Source of the DNA: Bombus terrestris
Taxonomy: Eukaryota > Arthropoda > Insecta > Hymenoptera > Apidae
Length of the DNA: 64,000 nucleotides
Direction: 5' to 3'
NCBI RefSeq assembly: GCF_910591885.1
Contig: NC_063279.1
Location: forward strand, 10,044,001 to 10,108,000
The number at the start of each line of letters is the position of its first letter. Position 1 is the stretch's first letter. This document shows positions 11,561 through 25,260 of this stretch, one piece after another. The notes under the pieces were generated by a model that saw only the letters and a program-made list of their open reading frames with translations, was not told the DNA's origin and did not search any database. Both the position numbers and the translations under genes were made by a program.

Positions 11561-14500
11561 TTTTCCTCCGAGATGCTGTTGATTTATATTGAAACGTCCC
11601 ACGACTTCACTTTCGATACAATAAGGAGACAAAGTTTGGAAGAATCTGACTTTTACATCGGTTAACTTGATTAACGTTTCTTGTACGATATTTTGCTCAG
11701 GAGGTTTTATACATATGCGTGAGAAATCTGAAGGTGCAAGGGTGTACACAATATACGCAAAAATACGTAATGATATATCAGGTATAATACCCGAATGGGA
11801 TATCTATTATTGGGTGGAAAAAATCTCTGTGCTAGAGTCCATTTATTTAGTCGTGGTTATGAATCAGGAAACGATGAGATTTTTGCCGATCATGTTAAGA
11901 GCGAACCAAGGTGTGATGGTTGTACAATCATTTTTAGTGAAAATTATAATGGAAGAGAAATTTATTAAAATGTTCTCACAACTTACGCTGCTCTTCATAG
12001 ATATAATTTTTATTTTTATTTTTGGCTTTGAATTTTGTCCACTAATCATGCAACTAATCTTATCTAATACAGATAAAAGACCGATTATTCAAAATGGACA
12101 AAGATTGTCTAGTTTGAATAAAAATTACAAGTTACATCGACAAAATATGTAGTTTTAACAGTATTTTAAAATTTATGCTAATTTTGCGAATTAAGAACGA
12201 GAGAAATATTGCCCATACGAGGAATCACATAGAGAAGTGAAAACTAAGAGGCTCACAAAGAACGGACAGATTGTAGACATAAAGAAAGAAATATTTTAAG
12301 TTCAAAAAAAGGAATTGATACACTATGTTGGTAAGTGAAACGAGAGAAAAGAAGAGGGAATTCGTATCGGAAAACAATCGAAAGGTCCACAGTTTCAGGT
12401 TCGACGCATGTCAATTATACCGTGTTTCTTGGTTGTTCGTTCAGTAGAGTTTTCTCTTTCCTTCTTTAGGCTGACAGTTTCTCGTCAGACAGTGATGACG
12501 TACAAACTTAATATCCGTGGAGGTTAGCCGGCTAATTAGGGACTAGAAGCCTAATGACCTCGAACGATGCTCACGCTCATAATCTTCCCCTTAATTGATA
12601 ATCAAACCCATCCACAGAGACTTGGACGTAATTTGCGCTTTAAATCGCGGTTACACGGTCCCAGTCTATCCCTGTTTGCGGATTTTTCGCCCGTGAAACT
12701 CTTACTTTTCTTCACTTCACTGTGAAGAAATGTTCAAGAGAAAATCCTTTTAAATTTGATATTTTACAAAATAGGTGTTTAGAAACTGTTTTCATAAACT
12801 GTTATTTAAATTGAGGGTGGATATTCGTTTTGTAAAAGTTTAGAGCCGGTAAAAGTATCGATTATGTGAAAATGGGATATCGAAGTATAGAGCTTTCTGT
12901 TTCATAAAAATTCATTGTAGCGGTAGAAACTGGTGATTCTTTTATAATTCAACGATGGAATTTTTTATTTGGCAAGAAATTGAGGTAAATCGAAATGTCA
13001 ATAATTCCCAGTGTGTTTCGAAAACGAAATGAATTTTAAATGGATCGAAGATGGAAATATTGTTGCGTTATTAAAATTTCTGTAAATAATATTGAATTTT
13101 CATTGCTACTGCTTTTTTGCTATTGCTGCTGTACACTGTTATTTGCAAGATTTCATCTATTTAAGGACCTTTATTCACTTTCTGATTTTAATATGTTCGG
13201 ATGATTTCTAAGTTTTAGAAAAATGTCCTGAAACCCTATCGAGCTCACAAAGAAATCAAATCGTCCAGATCCTTCTGAAGATGCAATTTACAGTTGGAAG
13301 AGTAGTTAGACAGATGGGTTCAATGCCTCTCTGTGGTTAACGTTAATAACACCAGTCCTAATTTAAATTCCTTTGGTAAAGGCCGGTAAAGGGTGCTGAT
13401 TAATCGCATCGTGCTAGACCATCTTGAACGTTCCAATCTTACAAGTCAATTCAGGTTACCTATTGTTCCGAATTGCTGCTGATTAATCTAACGTAATCCA
13501 TTAGGTGAATCGATTCAACTTTGTCAAACACCATGATATATTTTCCGAAATTATCTGATCTTATCTAGTTACGTTATTTCCTCAATTATGGGCAAACTCC
13601 GAATGGAATCATATTATTACGTAAATACAGAACGAAATCGTAATTCTGTAGATTAAAATTCGTAATTCGACTGTTACTGACACGATCATTTACTGATCGT
13701 CAGTCAGATATCTCAAGTCTTCTGCGAGGAAAATATAATACAAAAGTATTTCAGGCTTTTTAATAGAAATAAAATTCTTTTCAAAGAAATGCGAGGGGGA
13801 AACTTCGCTTAGATCGTCAACGGCCCAGTTTACCTGCAGAGGTTTGAAGAAAAAGAATACCAAGAAAAACACTATTTTATCGAACGATCGAGAACGTCGT
13901 TGTAGCGATTCAACGCAAAATGTGAAAAGAACGTGAAACGCAGGCGTCAAGCTTCGTGAAGACGTTGAAGCGGGTTTCCAGCTTTTCACGCGGTTACTCC
14001 CATGGGACAGGAAGTTCGCGACGCGTCTATTCCTCACAACTCCCGAAAGTGCAAAATATTTTTGAACGCGAGCTAAAGTCGGTGAAATGAAAACTGGCAA
14101 ACAGATGTTTCTCGAAAACTAGGAATTCTTCCCCATCTTTTTTTCCTCAAATCGATCCTTTCCTGCTGTTAACGCAGATATTAATTCAGCAGGATTCAAG
14201 TTTCATTAATGATCAAAGAAGAAATTACGTGAAATCGACGAATTTATTAATTATTGTATTCAAAACTCTTGTGTGAGAATCACGACGAGTTATACCAGAT
14301 TAATATATAACGTCTGCTCCATCTGGTTTTCTCACGGAAGAAATTCTATGTTGTTAGACGCGATTAACCTCGTCTTGTTTTACTGAAAATAAGCTTATGG
14401 TGTTTGTCTAATGGTTAGCCAAGTATCATAAACACAAACAGCGCACGCTAACGATCACAAGTTTGCGGGAAAATGAACACTTTGTGAACGCGGCCTAGAA

Positions 14501-15060
14501 TAGATGATTTTACTTTACAGAAGCAGAGAACTTAAATTTTGATCCTTAGCAACTAAGTCCCTGTATTTTTACTATTACTCTATTTCATTGTATAAGAAAC
14601 ACAGGAAAATGAACTTAAGTGATTTGAATATCGCATACCTTTAATTGTCACAAATAGCTCTTTGTAAATTGTAGCAGCTGATACATCCGAAAGTATACAC
14701 GATTGAAATTAAACTTTATATGCTTCAACGTATTATTATAGATTATACTTTCGTTGATGTTTCATATTCATCGAGTTATTTGATATTTATTGAAACAATA
14801 ATTAACACCATTCTATAAATCGCTAATATGATTTTACTTGTTTCTTCCTTTAGAAGCGTAAAACGATTGCTTTTGGTTTCTTTGAATTTTTTTCATTCAA
14901 TGAATCTCTTTCTTCTTTTTCCTCGTCGTTCGCTCGACATTTGATAAAAAGCTAGTTTAATCATAGAGGAAAGTCGAGCGATTATCGATGCGTAGTCAAT
15001 CGACTCGTATAAACTCTGCAGGCTGCTTTCATAATTTCGTGGATTTTGTCTGGTCGCGTT
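11561..15060. other. Long mostly A+T-rich stretch
   Basis: Contains a 161-codon frame (11667-12152, plus) rich in isoleucine and phenylalanine and a 136-codon minus frame (13690-14100) over a slightly CpG-richer patch. Neither has a recognisable domain. No RNA gene or mobile-element end is seen. Confidence 0.45.
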
Positions 15061-15330
15061 AATTAACGCTGGTCAATTCCCAGTCGAAATTTCGCTGCGC
15101 GAAAAACCGTGGCTTATTGCGACGCCGCGAATTCGAGGATAAACGCGAATTGTCGGCCTGTCTCGCCGCATTTGCCGGATTATTATTCGCACGAGCAATC
15201 CTCTGTCGAAATGAACAATGCGATGCACTTCAAGCTCTTCTATTCTCAATTTTCAACTATTCTTTCTAAATTGTCTTTGTCCTTTGCTGTGTCATTTGAA
15301 ACCTATGCTCTGCTATCAAATAGATTTTAA
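15061..15330. other. Small CpG-rich patch
   Basis: CpG-rich only in the first 140 bases, then A+T-rich. A 73-codon frame (15109-15330) lacks recognisable features. Confidence 0.3.
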
Positions 15331-15420
15331 TTTGAATTCGAATTCGAGCATCACCGCGGTGAATACACACCAACTTCTTACTATAGTAAATTTTGCCATA
15401 CATATTTTGATATACACAGA

Positions 15421-15516
15421 CCAACGAAAGTATTTGAATATTTGTAGAAACATATTTTCCATATACTACATGCGTTATACGAAATATTTTGTTAAAATCG
15501 CATTTTTAAAGCTACG
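15421..15516 (+). repeat. Dispersed repeat family R1, copy A
   Basis: Shares with the copies at 58202 (plus) and 47928-48000 (minus) a core of the form ACGAAAGTATT(T/C)GAATA(T/C)TT followed by TGTAGAAAC, then a TACACGAAATATTTTG-like segment. By eye the match runs about 60-95 bases with scattered changes. Probably a fragment of a transposable element of unknown class. Confidence 0.5.
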
Positions 15517-16203
15517 ATGGACATCAATGATTGTCGATCGATTCGACGTTATCGAAAATACCATGACGTGTCTGAAGTGTTACATGGCCAAAGATACGTT
15601 GCTAGGTCAATCATCGTCTACGATATTTTGGTCGATGAACGCTTAAAGCGGAAGTAATCTCTCTCTCGCTATCTCTTCTCTCCCATAGAAACTTCTGTGG
15701 TTTTGACGTAGCCCTCTGTGGCGCGTGTCTTTGATTATCTAGGGAGAAAGAGGACCACTGGACTGGGATCTAACTGGTCTGCCAATTGGACTGTCCAGAC
15801 CGTCGACAAATCCCTTCTCTTTAAGACAAATGTTCGAGATGTTTGCTATCTGGAATTGGAATCTGTTTAACGTTGTAGGGATAGAAACGTTGGATGTCAA
15901 ACTTTCAGGTATTTCCTGAATATTGTAGCGAAGAAGAAAGGCCATTTAGATTTGCCTAATAAATCATTGTTTTCGCTATAGTATCGCCAATACGTTCTGT
16001 GTACGTATCCTGACAAAATTTTAGTTCATCTCAAATGTGTGATTCATTGGAAGAATGTTTAATCTAATTTATAGAAATATGGTAATTATGCTGATCTTCC
16101 AATATATCATTTATTTTATTCGAATATTATAACAAGGAATACTCGTGCATGTCTGAACTACAATATCTGGTACAGTGAATCAACGACGATTCGGTGGAAA
16201 GCG

Positions 16204-16230
16204 TTTTTTTTTTTTTTTTTTTTTTTTTTT
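16204..16230. repeat. Poly-T, 27 bases
   Basis: Uninterrupted run of 27 T on the plus strand, flanked by ordinary A+T-rich sequence. No retroelement coding remnant adjoins it, so it is treated as a simple homopolymer. Confidence 0.95.
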
Positions 16231-16349
16231 AGTATGGAAATCCTACATTACCATTTTTCATAAATAAAAACCACAAGAGGAAACATGATAAATTACATTG
16301 TTCTTTCTGTACGTGGGAGTAATTTCAAAATTCAAGAGCATCATTTCTG

Positions 16350-16915
16350 TTGCGACGAAAGTGCTGAGCCACGACACTTTGGCCGGGTAGCTTGGCTCTC
16401 GAGCAGCGGCGAATTAAGTTCTACAAAACGAAATTGCATGGCCGATCGCGTTATTCGTGGCCCATTACGCGGCCGCGGCGTCGAAAGAGTTTCGGGCCGA
16501 TGAGAAAAAAGTTTTGTTCAACGTTTGCTGTTAATTAATTAAGGACACCGGGCTGTTTCCTCTAATGAACGATGACAAATGAGAATCGATGCGGCTCCGA
16601 GGGACGGTGGTCGAAAAACTTTCCCCTCTTGCGAATGAAATTTCGAAATTTCACTGCGTGAAACACAGCCAGTTACGTGTATCGAAGCCCGAAATTCAAT
16701 GGGCGGAAGCACGAAATACATATCTCATCGATCATGCTCGCGCCAATCACTTTCGTATCGGGATCGATCAATATTTGATGCTGCAAACACGGCCGTTCGC
16801 GCTCCTATTTACAATATAAAGCGATCCGCGCTACGGACAGAATTTAACGAAACTACTCTTCGGTTTGCCGGTTCGAACTTCTTAATCGCGTGGAATTTGC
16901 CTTTGAACTTTTGTT
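16350..16915. other. CpG-rich island 6
   Basis: CpG-rich block with a GCGGCCGC octamer near 16470. Short frames overlap on both strands (16285-16503, 16589-16819 and 16539-16721). No gene is supported. Confidence 0.4.
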
Positions 16916-19380
16916 AATTAAGGAAGGGAAGTTATGTATGAAAAGTTACCATCTCCACCTTTTATTAATTTCTTCGTTTCATTGCGTATATAGGTACACG
17001 ATTAAGGTCTGATTCTCAAGAACAGATGACTTATACCAGCTCCACACTGAGATACGCTTGTAACAGATATTGAATGTGTGAACGTGTACATCAATAAAAG
17101 CGTTCATGTTCTCGCGATATCATTCTGTGTACCTTGGCAGCAATATTTTTCGTATAAAGGCGGCGGAAGAAATATTAATACAAATATTTAATAAAATCGC
17201 GATTCTTATTTTATATTCTTATTTTTATAAATTGATTTATTATAAGATAAATAAGTAAAATTTAAAGAATCATGTTCGTAACATCGTTACTTGCCTCTAC
17301 GTTTTAATTTAAAGATCGTCGATCAATATGGCTTCTTGATATTAGAAAGAAATTTGTGATTTGAGAAAAGTACTTAGCGTGTACATACCGCATTTTTCTG
17401 TTCGATTTACTAACTACTTTGCCGCAGAATAATTTTACAGCAGCACCATATTCTATCGTTCGGTAGTCGCGTTTTTACACACCGAGACCATCTGCTAGAA
17501 CCGCAACAGTACATTAGCATTTTTACGCGGCTCTCATTAAGCGCGATCTAATCTTATTAAAACCAAAAATTCCCAAGAAAAAGAAGCACAGGCAAGGAAC
17601 TTAAAAGGCGTAGAGAAGGGAAAAAAAGACGACCGAGGAATCCGGATAAAAGCGACGAAGAATTCTTTCGGAAGTACTCGAAAAACTCTCGTAAAAGTTT
17701 TACTTAAATGCATTTCTCGCATTCCCCGGCGTGCGTTCCACTAGTTCACGTGACACCAAGGGTTTTAACCACCGTAACTGTAAATTTTTAAGCGAGTCCA
17801 TTTCCTGCCGCAACACAGGGGCCCTTTTTACTATTTCACCTCGTCATCGACGGAACTGCCACTGGACCGTCCATTGATGAAAGTTCACATGTCGCTAATC
17901 CGTGCCATCTGATATTACCGTCAATCTTTTAAACAAAAGTTATTTATCGAAAAAATTGAATTTCACAATGAGCAAATGTTGTCACTCATTTGATCCTTAA
18001 ATGCATAATCCTGCTGAATATGATAGAATTCTTTGAAATTGTTGATTTACGTGTGACAAATTCAGAGAATACAGAGAAATAACTTGAAAAGTCGACCCAA
18101 CTTTTTGGTACATTTAGACTTAAGAAATTTAGGAAGAGTTAATTCGCCTCGGAGAGATTCAGTACGTAAAAGAGGTTTTAAAACAGTGAACGATCATCGA
18201 CCAGGCTTCCTTATGTAATAATAATTTATCAAGTATTAATACAGGTGAACTTATACGTTGCGATTTATAAGTTAAAACCTTTCTATTTTCACAATTTATA
18301 ATTATACGCGAAAAGGGAAATGAAGTATCGTTTATATTTGCTATCAAACTTCTTATTCGAGAGAATTTGTTAATATTAATAGCTTGTAACTTGTCAAATT
18401 TCACTAATAATATCGCCTCGGTAGTCTGCAAGATCTCTTGCTTGAAAATTTCATTCCCGTAATGTCTTCTCTTATATTTACTGTTGCGTAAAACACACAT
18501 TAGTGTGTGATCCTGGATGAAAATTCACAACATAAGTTGACTAAACTACACGTAAAATTGATCTAAATAATTAATAGTTATTTAAATAATTGAATTAAAT
18601 AAAGAATTGGTTAAATATCTTTTTGCTTAATTTCATGAAGCGTCGATGGGGTTAATTGCTATTCGTAAGGGTGAAACGAACGTAGATTAGTTGAGACTAG
18701 GTTGACGTAACGGAACAGACAGGATATTGAAGCGGAACCCTGTCGGCGGCACGTTTAATTTGCAATATTTTCGCTGCATAATAATCGATGTAAACGAAGT
18801 TGCTACTTTTCAGCTATGCAAGAGAAATATTATGTTATCTAGGTGGCGTGAAAGCAGCCACGAAAATTCACGGGACTGTTATTCCGCAGATATTCCAGGA
18901 AACTAATATTACTCGCTTGCAAATAATTCTACACGCCAATTACGTAATAATTTCCTGAAATGTGTTCCTTGTAAATTCCATCAGTCCTATTAAGCCTCAT
19001 TAATTCCGCTCTTATATCGATTACACTTGAAACTTTAAGCTCTATTTAGTTATTGCATGAAGGATGTGTTGTTCCATAAAATATCAGGATAGTTATTTGC
19101 TCGAAAGATATAGTATTTCGACTTTGTTCGAAGATGTAAATTTTACTTGGCATTTACGACTACCGATTTATACAATACTTTGAGCAATATATTTTCATTA
19201 TGATAGTATAGAAATACTGTCGATTGAGACAAGCAGCATTTACATACCCTAAAGAGATTCTCCAAACAATAAATAAATTCTGAAGCTCGTCACGCTCGTC
19301 ATCTCGTGTACTTGTATGTTCATCGAATTTTATAATAAAGTTATAACATGTTAAAATTGCCTATCGGATGCAAAAAGCTT
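16916..19380. other. Mostly A+T-rich non-coding stretch
   Basis: Contains mild CpG patches near 17530-17900 and 18660-18760. A 113-codon minus frame (18159-18500) has no recognisable domain. No mobile-element ends seen. Confidence 0.45.
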
Positions 19381-22300
19381 GTTGAAAATGAAAGGGAACT
19401 TTTTGTTCGTAGCGTGTTTTTAAACGCGTTCGCTATGCCAAAGAGCAGGAAGATGGAGGGTTGAAGGGAGGTTGCAGTGGACATATAATAGCATCGTCGA
19501 TTGTTCTTTGTGTCGAACGAAGTTTGTTGAACGCGAAAGGGGTGGGTGCGCCCTAGTAAAGGTCCAACGAAAGGCTGCCGTACTTTCTGGCGTGTAGCCA
19601 GTCTATGTATTTGGATGCAAATTCAATCGAGCTCCGATGAATTTTGCAATACGATCTCCGGGAAACAGATGGGACAGATGGCGTCATTAATTTATGAAAG
19701 ATTCGCATGGCAAAGTTAACGAGACGTTTAAGATAATATTTATCTCACAATCGATTATGAAAACTCCTTACTGCTTTTCGATCTATCAGTTACGAAGTTT
19801 ATATTTTATCAAATTGCGTATAATTCTTTTGGAATGAAAAGACGACTCGATTTCTATAATTAAAAATGTATAATGTAATACAGTTGTTGGTTATTGTAAG
19901 AGTAGCCACTCTCCGCTGTTGATGGAGGTATTTCTTAGTGATCAATAGATCGCAAATGTTTGTAAGTACATTTATGGGAAATTTAAATGCGCAAAGATAT
20001 ACAAGATAAGACAATAGACTCATTATGATATCTAAAGTGCAAGATAAATCTTGATTTAGATTTTATTCCTTGAAATATGTTTATTAAAATGTGAATTTGT
20101 ATAGTCCTTGGTCTAACGAGAATTTCAATGAATCTTTACGATTGCGTATTTCGTACGTAGTTGAAATAAACATTTTATAAAGCACAGAATTATTTGGAAA
20201 AATAAAATTCGATTAAATTCAAACAAACTGGCGAAACGACTATTTGCTGCGCTTTATTTCTTCCGACGAGTACGATTATTGGCTCTCGATTGGAAAGGAA
20301 TCCGCTGTTGCTATCGATCAGATACTATCCTAAGGTACGATTTCTTAATGGACAATTAAGTTAGATCGTTAGGAATCCATCCAAGTTGATTTTGAAGTGA
20401 AATATCTTGACAGAACGAGAAGAGAAGTGTCTCGATTTAATTAATGATTTACTTACATTTAATAATAACGTATACATTGAATTTTGTACATTAATAATTT
20501 ATTTATGAGAATTTTTTATTTATTTGTTTACGAATAATTACAAACAGTGAAACAATGATTACAAATTACAAATAAAATAAAAACAAGTAAAGTCAATCGA
20601 ACTAAAAAGAATTTGTAAAAATATTACGCGAAAAATTGATGAATCATACAAATATTACAAGGCACATGGTAACATAATTAACTGCGCCAACCGTGATTCG
20701 CTGTCGCAATTTTTCTCCAACAAAATTCTGAAGTGTTTGCACATTTCACAAGGAAGCGACAGTATTTGCCGACAACGTTTCATGTTCTTGATGTACTATT
20801 TGTATATGTACTATTTCCTTCGCGTCGTCAGAAATATCTGCTAGTCGTGAAAATTGTGTGCACCTCGGCAATTCTCTGCGAATCGACAGATTTTTCAGAT
20901 ATTTTTCTAATAACTCCGAAAATGTTATAAATAGACAGCGGATATTTACGTAAATTCATATTTTTATGAACGCAGTTAAAAGAATAGTATCCTAGCAGAG
21001 GTGTCTTCCACATATTAAATATTTGAACAAATAGTATTTTATATATTTATATATTTTATACATTTTTGCATATTACGTGCGTTCTGTACAATGTTGCGTC
21101 CTTAAATTTCCTACAAATACATTGAAATCCGCAGTCTAATGACAAAATTAATGAATTTGGGGAAAATTATGAAAAAGTATATTCATCAATAACTATAATC
21201 GTATTGAAATGCGAAATTAGATTAGATTCAAATTGGACTTCTGTGAACATGGAAATTTCTTTAGAAAACTGGTAATTAAAACTTACCCAATTACTAAGGA
21301 AATGATCAAGAAGATAAAAATTTACGTGATAGAATAAACGAAATATATTGTATTACTCGTACACATGAAATTTCGACTATCCACATACTACATTTTGTCT
21401 AAATTACATATGATAGCGCCGCATTCATACGCATATAGTTGCACAAGGAAGTTAGGAAGTTTGGCAAACGCTGTGGCCATCGCGTAAGGCAAAGTTTATT
21501 TGTCCGGAGTTACGAAATTATTTTCCGTTGGTGAACCAGAAAATCAGGACTGAAAGCAGATTTTGTAAAAGCGTCTCTTCATTCTGAGTTATTTCCCACC
21601 TGAATACGCTACTTTGATATTGATCGGGACATAATTTAACGTCTTGGGAGCGAGATTTTCCAGAGATTTTCAATCTTTCATTTTAAAGCGGTTTAACGTT
21701 ATTTATATCCTTTTAATGAAAGTACCTTTACTACTCTCGTAGTGGTATATACCACCTGTTTCAACAGACGTAATATTAAATTGTAGTATTTGACATTTTA
21801 TAAGAAGAACGGCTGCGAAATTTCTAAGAAATTAATCAGAACACTATGACAATAAAACGCTTTTGGAATACAATACTTTAAGTTAAATAGCTTTCTACAG
21901 TAGATATTTACGCATATACCATATTTTCGAGCAAAAATTGCAACGAATTATTACTAACCAGAAATTTAAAATAACTCTCAGTTGTATCAATTTCAGCTAT
22001 AGTGAATCTTCTGCGAATTTTCTCACTCTGTAATTTGGAATCAATGTTACAGAGATGTGAATTGTCTTTGCTTATATTCCATATTCTTTCATAATAATAA
22101 TTTTCTTTATCTTAATACATTTTATTATTAAAGAACTGTCCATGTATATAAAATTCTAATCTAAGATTTTTTAAATCCTTGGATTCTGTATTCAGACAAA
22201 ATTACAGTAATCGACAAATTATAAGAATATAATATCTCATAGTTTTTCTCAAATTCACGAATTACACTTGTGTATATATCCCCTTTTTTTCCTTTTCCGT

Positions 22301-23100
22301 TCGAAATTAGAACTCATTCTGAATAGAATAAGTTTCGAAAGAATTTGATAGCTTCCGTTGCGGTACAGTCGTTCGAGATAAACGACGAAATTTGCATACA
22401 ATTCTCATCGATTTAATGCGTCTCTTTGAGAACATGGAATCATTTGGAAGTAGAAAGGCAGCAAATATAATGCGCAGCCAGGTAAATTCATTCGTAGTCG
22501 ATGAAAACTTTCATTTTGATCTTCATATTTGAGTAGAAAACGTTTGTTGTTAGTTCACAAGAACGCGGTTAACTGTACCGGTTATAAGACCCAATTCGAC
22601 CAGCTGATAACGTGGCTCCTTATGTTGTTTGCAGTTCCTTTCGTTCCCGGTTGGCAGTGTGCAATCTTCGTGACCAAAATCTTTTGTATCCTTAGTTCGA
22701 TTTAATTAAAATTTCGATGATAAAACCTTAGTATCCACGAGCGAAATTAAAAGTCCCATAAAGTTGAGACAACAATACAAATATGCTTTACAATAAACTT
22801 CTTATCTGCAATTGTTATCTACTTTACAAAATTTCATACATTTGTTTTACATATTTTTAACTAACAGTAAGTAATATAACTAACAGTTAAAAGTTCGTAT
22901 TTTATGCTTACAATGTTTTAATAACTGGTAATAAAAAAGCAAATTTAATTTTAAAATTTCTACAACTTCACAACTTATACATTAAAAGTAAAAAAATACA
23001 AAATTCAAGAAGAAAGTACAAAGTGTAAGAATATCTCACCGCATTTACTTTCAATGACATTCATAATTAATATTCATTGCGCGCTATTTAGCCAGTAACA
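19381..23100. other. A+T-rich desert
   Basis: After a short G+C-richer patch (19430-19700), about 3.3 kb of A+T-rich sequence with no frame longer than 74 codons. A short imperfect duplication of CTAACAGT(A/T)A occurs near 22860-22890. Nothing else is supportable. Confidence 0.5.
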
Positions 23101-23145
23101 TAGTACGTATTAAGTAACGCAATACGAAATGAAAAATTCGCCTGT

Positions 23146-23171
23146 CAAATTCGCGCGCCAAATTCGCGCGC
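23146..23171. promoter_or_regulatory. Tandem 13-base CpG element upstream of candidate exon
   Basis: CAAATTCGCGCGC occurs twice without a spacer (23146-23158, 23159-23171), about 200 bases upstream of the candidate transcription start near 23368. The TTCGCGC part resembles E2F-type sites. Its position fits a promoter-proximal element, but this is inference. Confidence 0.4.
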
Positions 23172-23367
23172 CTACCTAACCTCGCTATCAGCGACATCTA
23201 TTACAGCGTAGTAATCTGCGATAAATAGTCACGCGTCGAAATGCTCGTATTTTCTTTTAAACTGGAGAATCTTGTGAGTGGTTTCGAAGAAACGGCGTGT
23301 TTGATATCTAAATTAGTATAGGAGAATAAATGTAAATAATGTTTTGTGTCGTGACTCGAACGAAGTC

Positions 23368-23709
23368 AGTCGTAGTTCGCGCGTCGTGGTAATAATATCG
23401 TTGGCGTTTCGTGTTCCACACAATGTTTATAGTTTTCCGTGTTGATTCAGAGCCGGTGGAGCAACGTGGATCATGCGTCCGTTCGTCGTGTTCTAACGTC
23501 GTAATGAATTATTCGGCCGGTACAGTGACGTTTTACATCGCGTTTTATTCGCTCAGTCATTCGTGTGGTGCGGTGATGTTGCGTTTCGTGCCTTGCCGCC
23601 GAGCTATTGATAAGTTATGAGGTTGGTGCCACGTTCGTGTTGCATTACGGGAAGCTGGTAAATAATTTTCGGTGTTGCCGGGTACTGTTACGAGGCATTC
23701 CGGTACAAG
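23368..23709 (+). promoter_or_regulatory. Candidate transcription start and 5' untranslated exon with strong splice donor
   Basis: An arthropod initiator-like TCAGT lies at 23366-23370, so transcription could begin at A 23368. The next 340 bases are clearly more G+C- and CpG-rich than the deserts on both sides. They end in AAG|GTAAGA, a near-consensus splice donor with the intron starting at 23710. The sequence after the donor is immediately A+T-rich, as expected of an insect intron. A 5' untranslated leader is favoured because ATG-started frames inside are short (for example 23423-23620) and show no family. I see no TATA box and no good downstream promoter element at the usual spacing. A second donor-like GTGAGT lies upstream at 23274. 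The downstream gene is not identifiable and no coding exon is recognised in the rest of the window. Confidence 0.4.
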
Positions 23710-24720
23710 GTAAGAAAATTGTAAAATCTTTATGACAAAATATTTTCATATTTGTCTTTTACTGGCGTGTAAGCTCGTTTTTTAGTATGCAGTGGAAGGA
23801 AACAGAATCGTAAATTATTAATCAAAGTATAGATATATGAACGGGATGATTTTAAATATTCATAAGCAATAAAATTGGAACTTTTATTGTTGGTAGTATA
23901 CATATTCCACTATCCAATAAAAGAGTATATTTTTTAAAGATATATTTATTTATATTTGTTCATATTTTCTATATAAATGCCCTGTGAATAGATTGACTAA
24001 TCATAATGTATATACATTTACTAAACTTACTCCTTCATTGTGACACATTGTAGTTTATGTTCATAAATTGTAGATACCTCTTCGAAAGTATAGATTAACA
24101 TATTATGTATGTGCTTAATAAAGGAATATAACTTCCTTCTAAACTCAGACGTTGAATTATAGATATATTGCATAAGAGTTTCTTTTATACCGATAGAAGA
24201 GTCAGGGACATAAACAATTCTATAGTAAGGTTAGAAAAAAAACATCCAATAATGAATATGTATTGAGAAATCAATTTTGTAGCAGATAGTTTGAAATGAA
24301 ATAAAAGGTACACTACTAAAGATTGTTTTACAAATTCCCATGATATTATCTCAAAGCCAATTTACTTTAATCTCTAGTTGTTTTACAGTTTACATGCATA
24401 ATAAGAATATGAAAGAAACAAATCAGTCTATGCGGTAAGATCTGCATCTTTTGAAACAACGTTCATAACAGAGATAAACAATATGTATAATTGACAATAT
24501 GTAATTATGTACGATATATAAAAGGTCTAATGGACCTTTGCCAATTTTGTTTCGATAAACTGATTTTTTTTTTGTTATTTATGAATCTTGCTTGAGATTT
24601 GTGTGTATTTACATTGTTTTGGTTATAAACTCTCTGTAACTTATACATATGTAATTTTTTTCCTAATGGATTTCTTTTCGCCAATAATCACATAAACACG
24701 TTCGTGTTTATTTTGCATCA
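23710..24720. other. A+T-rich stretch, possible intron
   Basis: A+T-rich sequence beginning at the candidate splice donor. No exon is seen in it. Confidence 0.45.
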
Positions 24721-25260
24721 TCGATATCGCGTCACGTAACTGTGTCCAACGTGCTCGGTAGCGAACGAGGTCAAACGTGCGCGATCTTTCATACGTAAGA
24801 TACCCGGCGCTTCTAGGCGGCGCACTTTCGCATGAAGGCGGTGGTCGTCCATCGCTTAGAACGAAATCACACGGTTCAATTTCACGGGTCAGGGCGCGCC
24901 ACGCACGTGAAATTCCCCGCCGCGCGATATATCGACTCACGGCATTCGAACAGCAAGATACTGGCTACGGAAAAATGCGCTGGAAAGGAATATCGATAAT
25001 TGCTCGTGGGGAACCGATCGACGTTCACTCGACGGAATAGCCTCGGCCCCATTTGTTCCAACGGCGTGCTCCAGGTCCCGCTGTGTTTGGCCGGAAGCTA
25101 ATAATCCACCGTTGAAGCCGGAATAATACCGGTCGATCGAAAAATGATGGAAGATTAATTAAAAATCTCGGTTTCGACGATCCCATCGTGGCTAGCCGAT
25201 TTCGAATCGATCGTGCATCGCTCGAGATTTAATTGGGCGAGCTTATACGCCGCAAGCGAA
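24721..25260. other. CpG-rich island 7
   Basis: Strongly CpG-rich block with overlapping open frames on both strands (24777-25040 plus, 24641-24940 minus). No recognisable protein and no convincing splice-bounded exon. Confidence 0.4.

Noticed and set aside
11667..12152. 161-codon plus-strand frame
   Set aside because: Isoleucine/phenylalanine-rich low-complexity translation of A+T-rich DNA, no domain.
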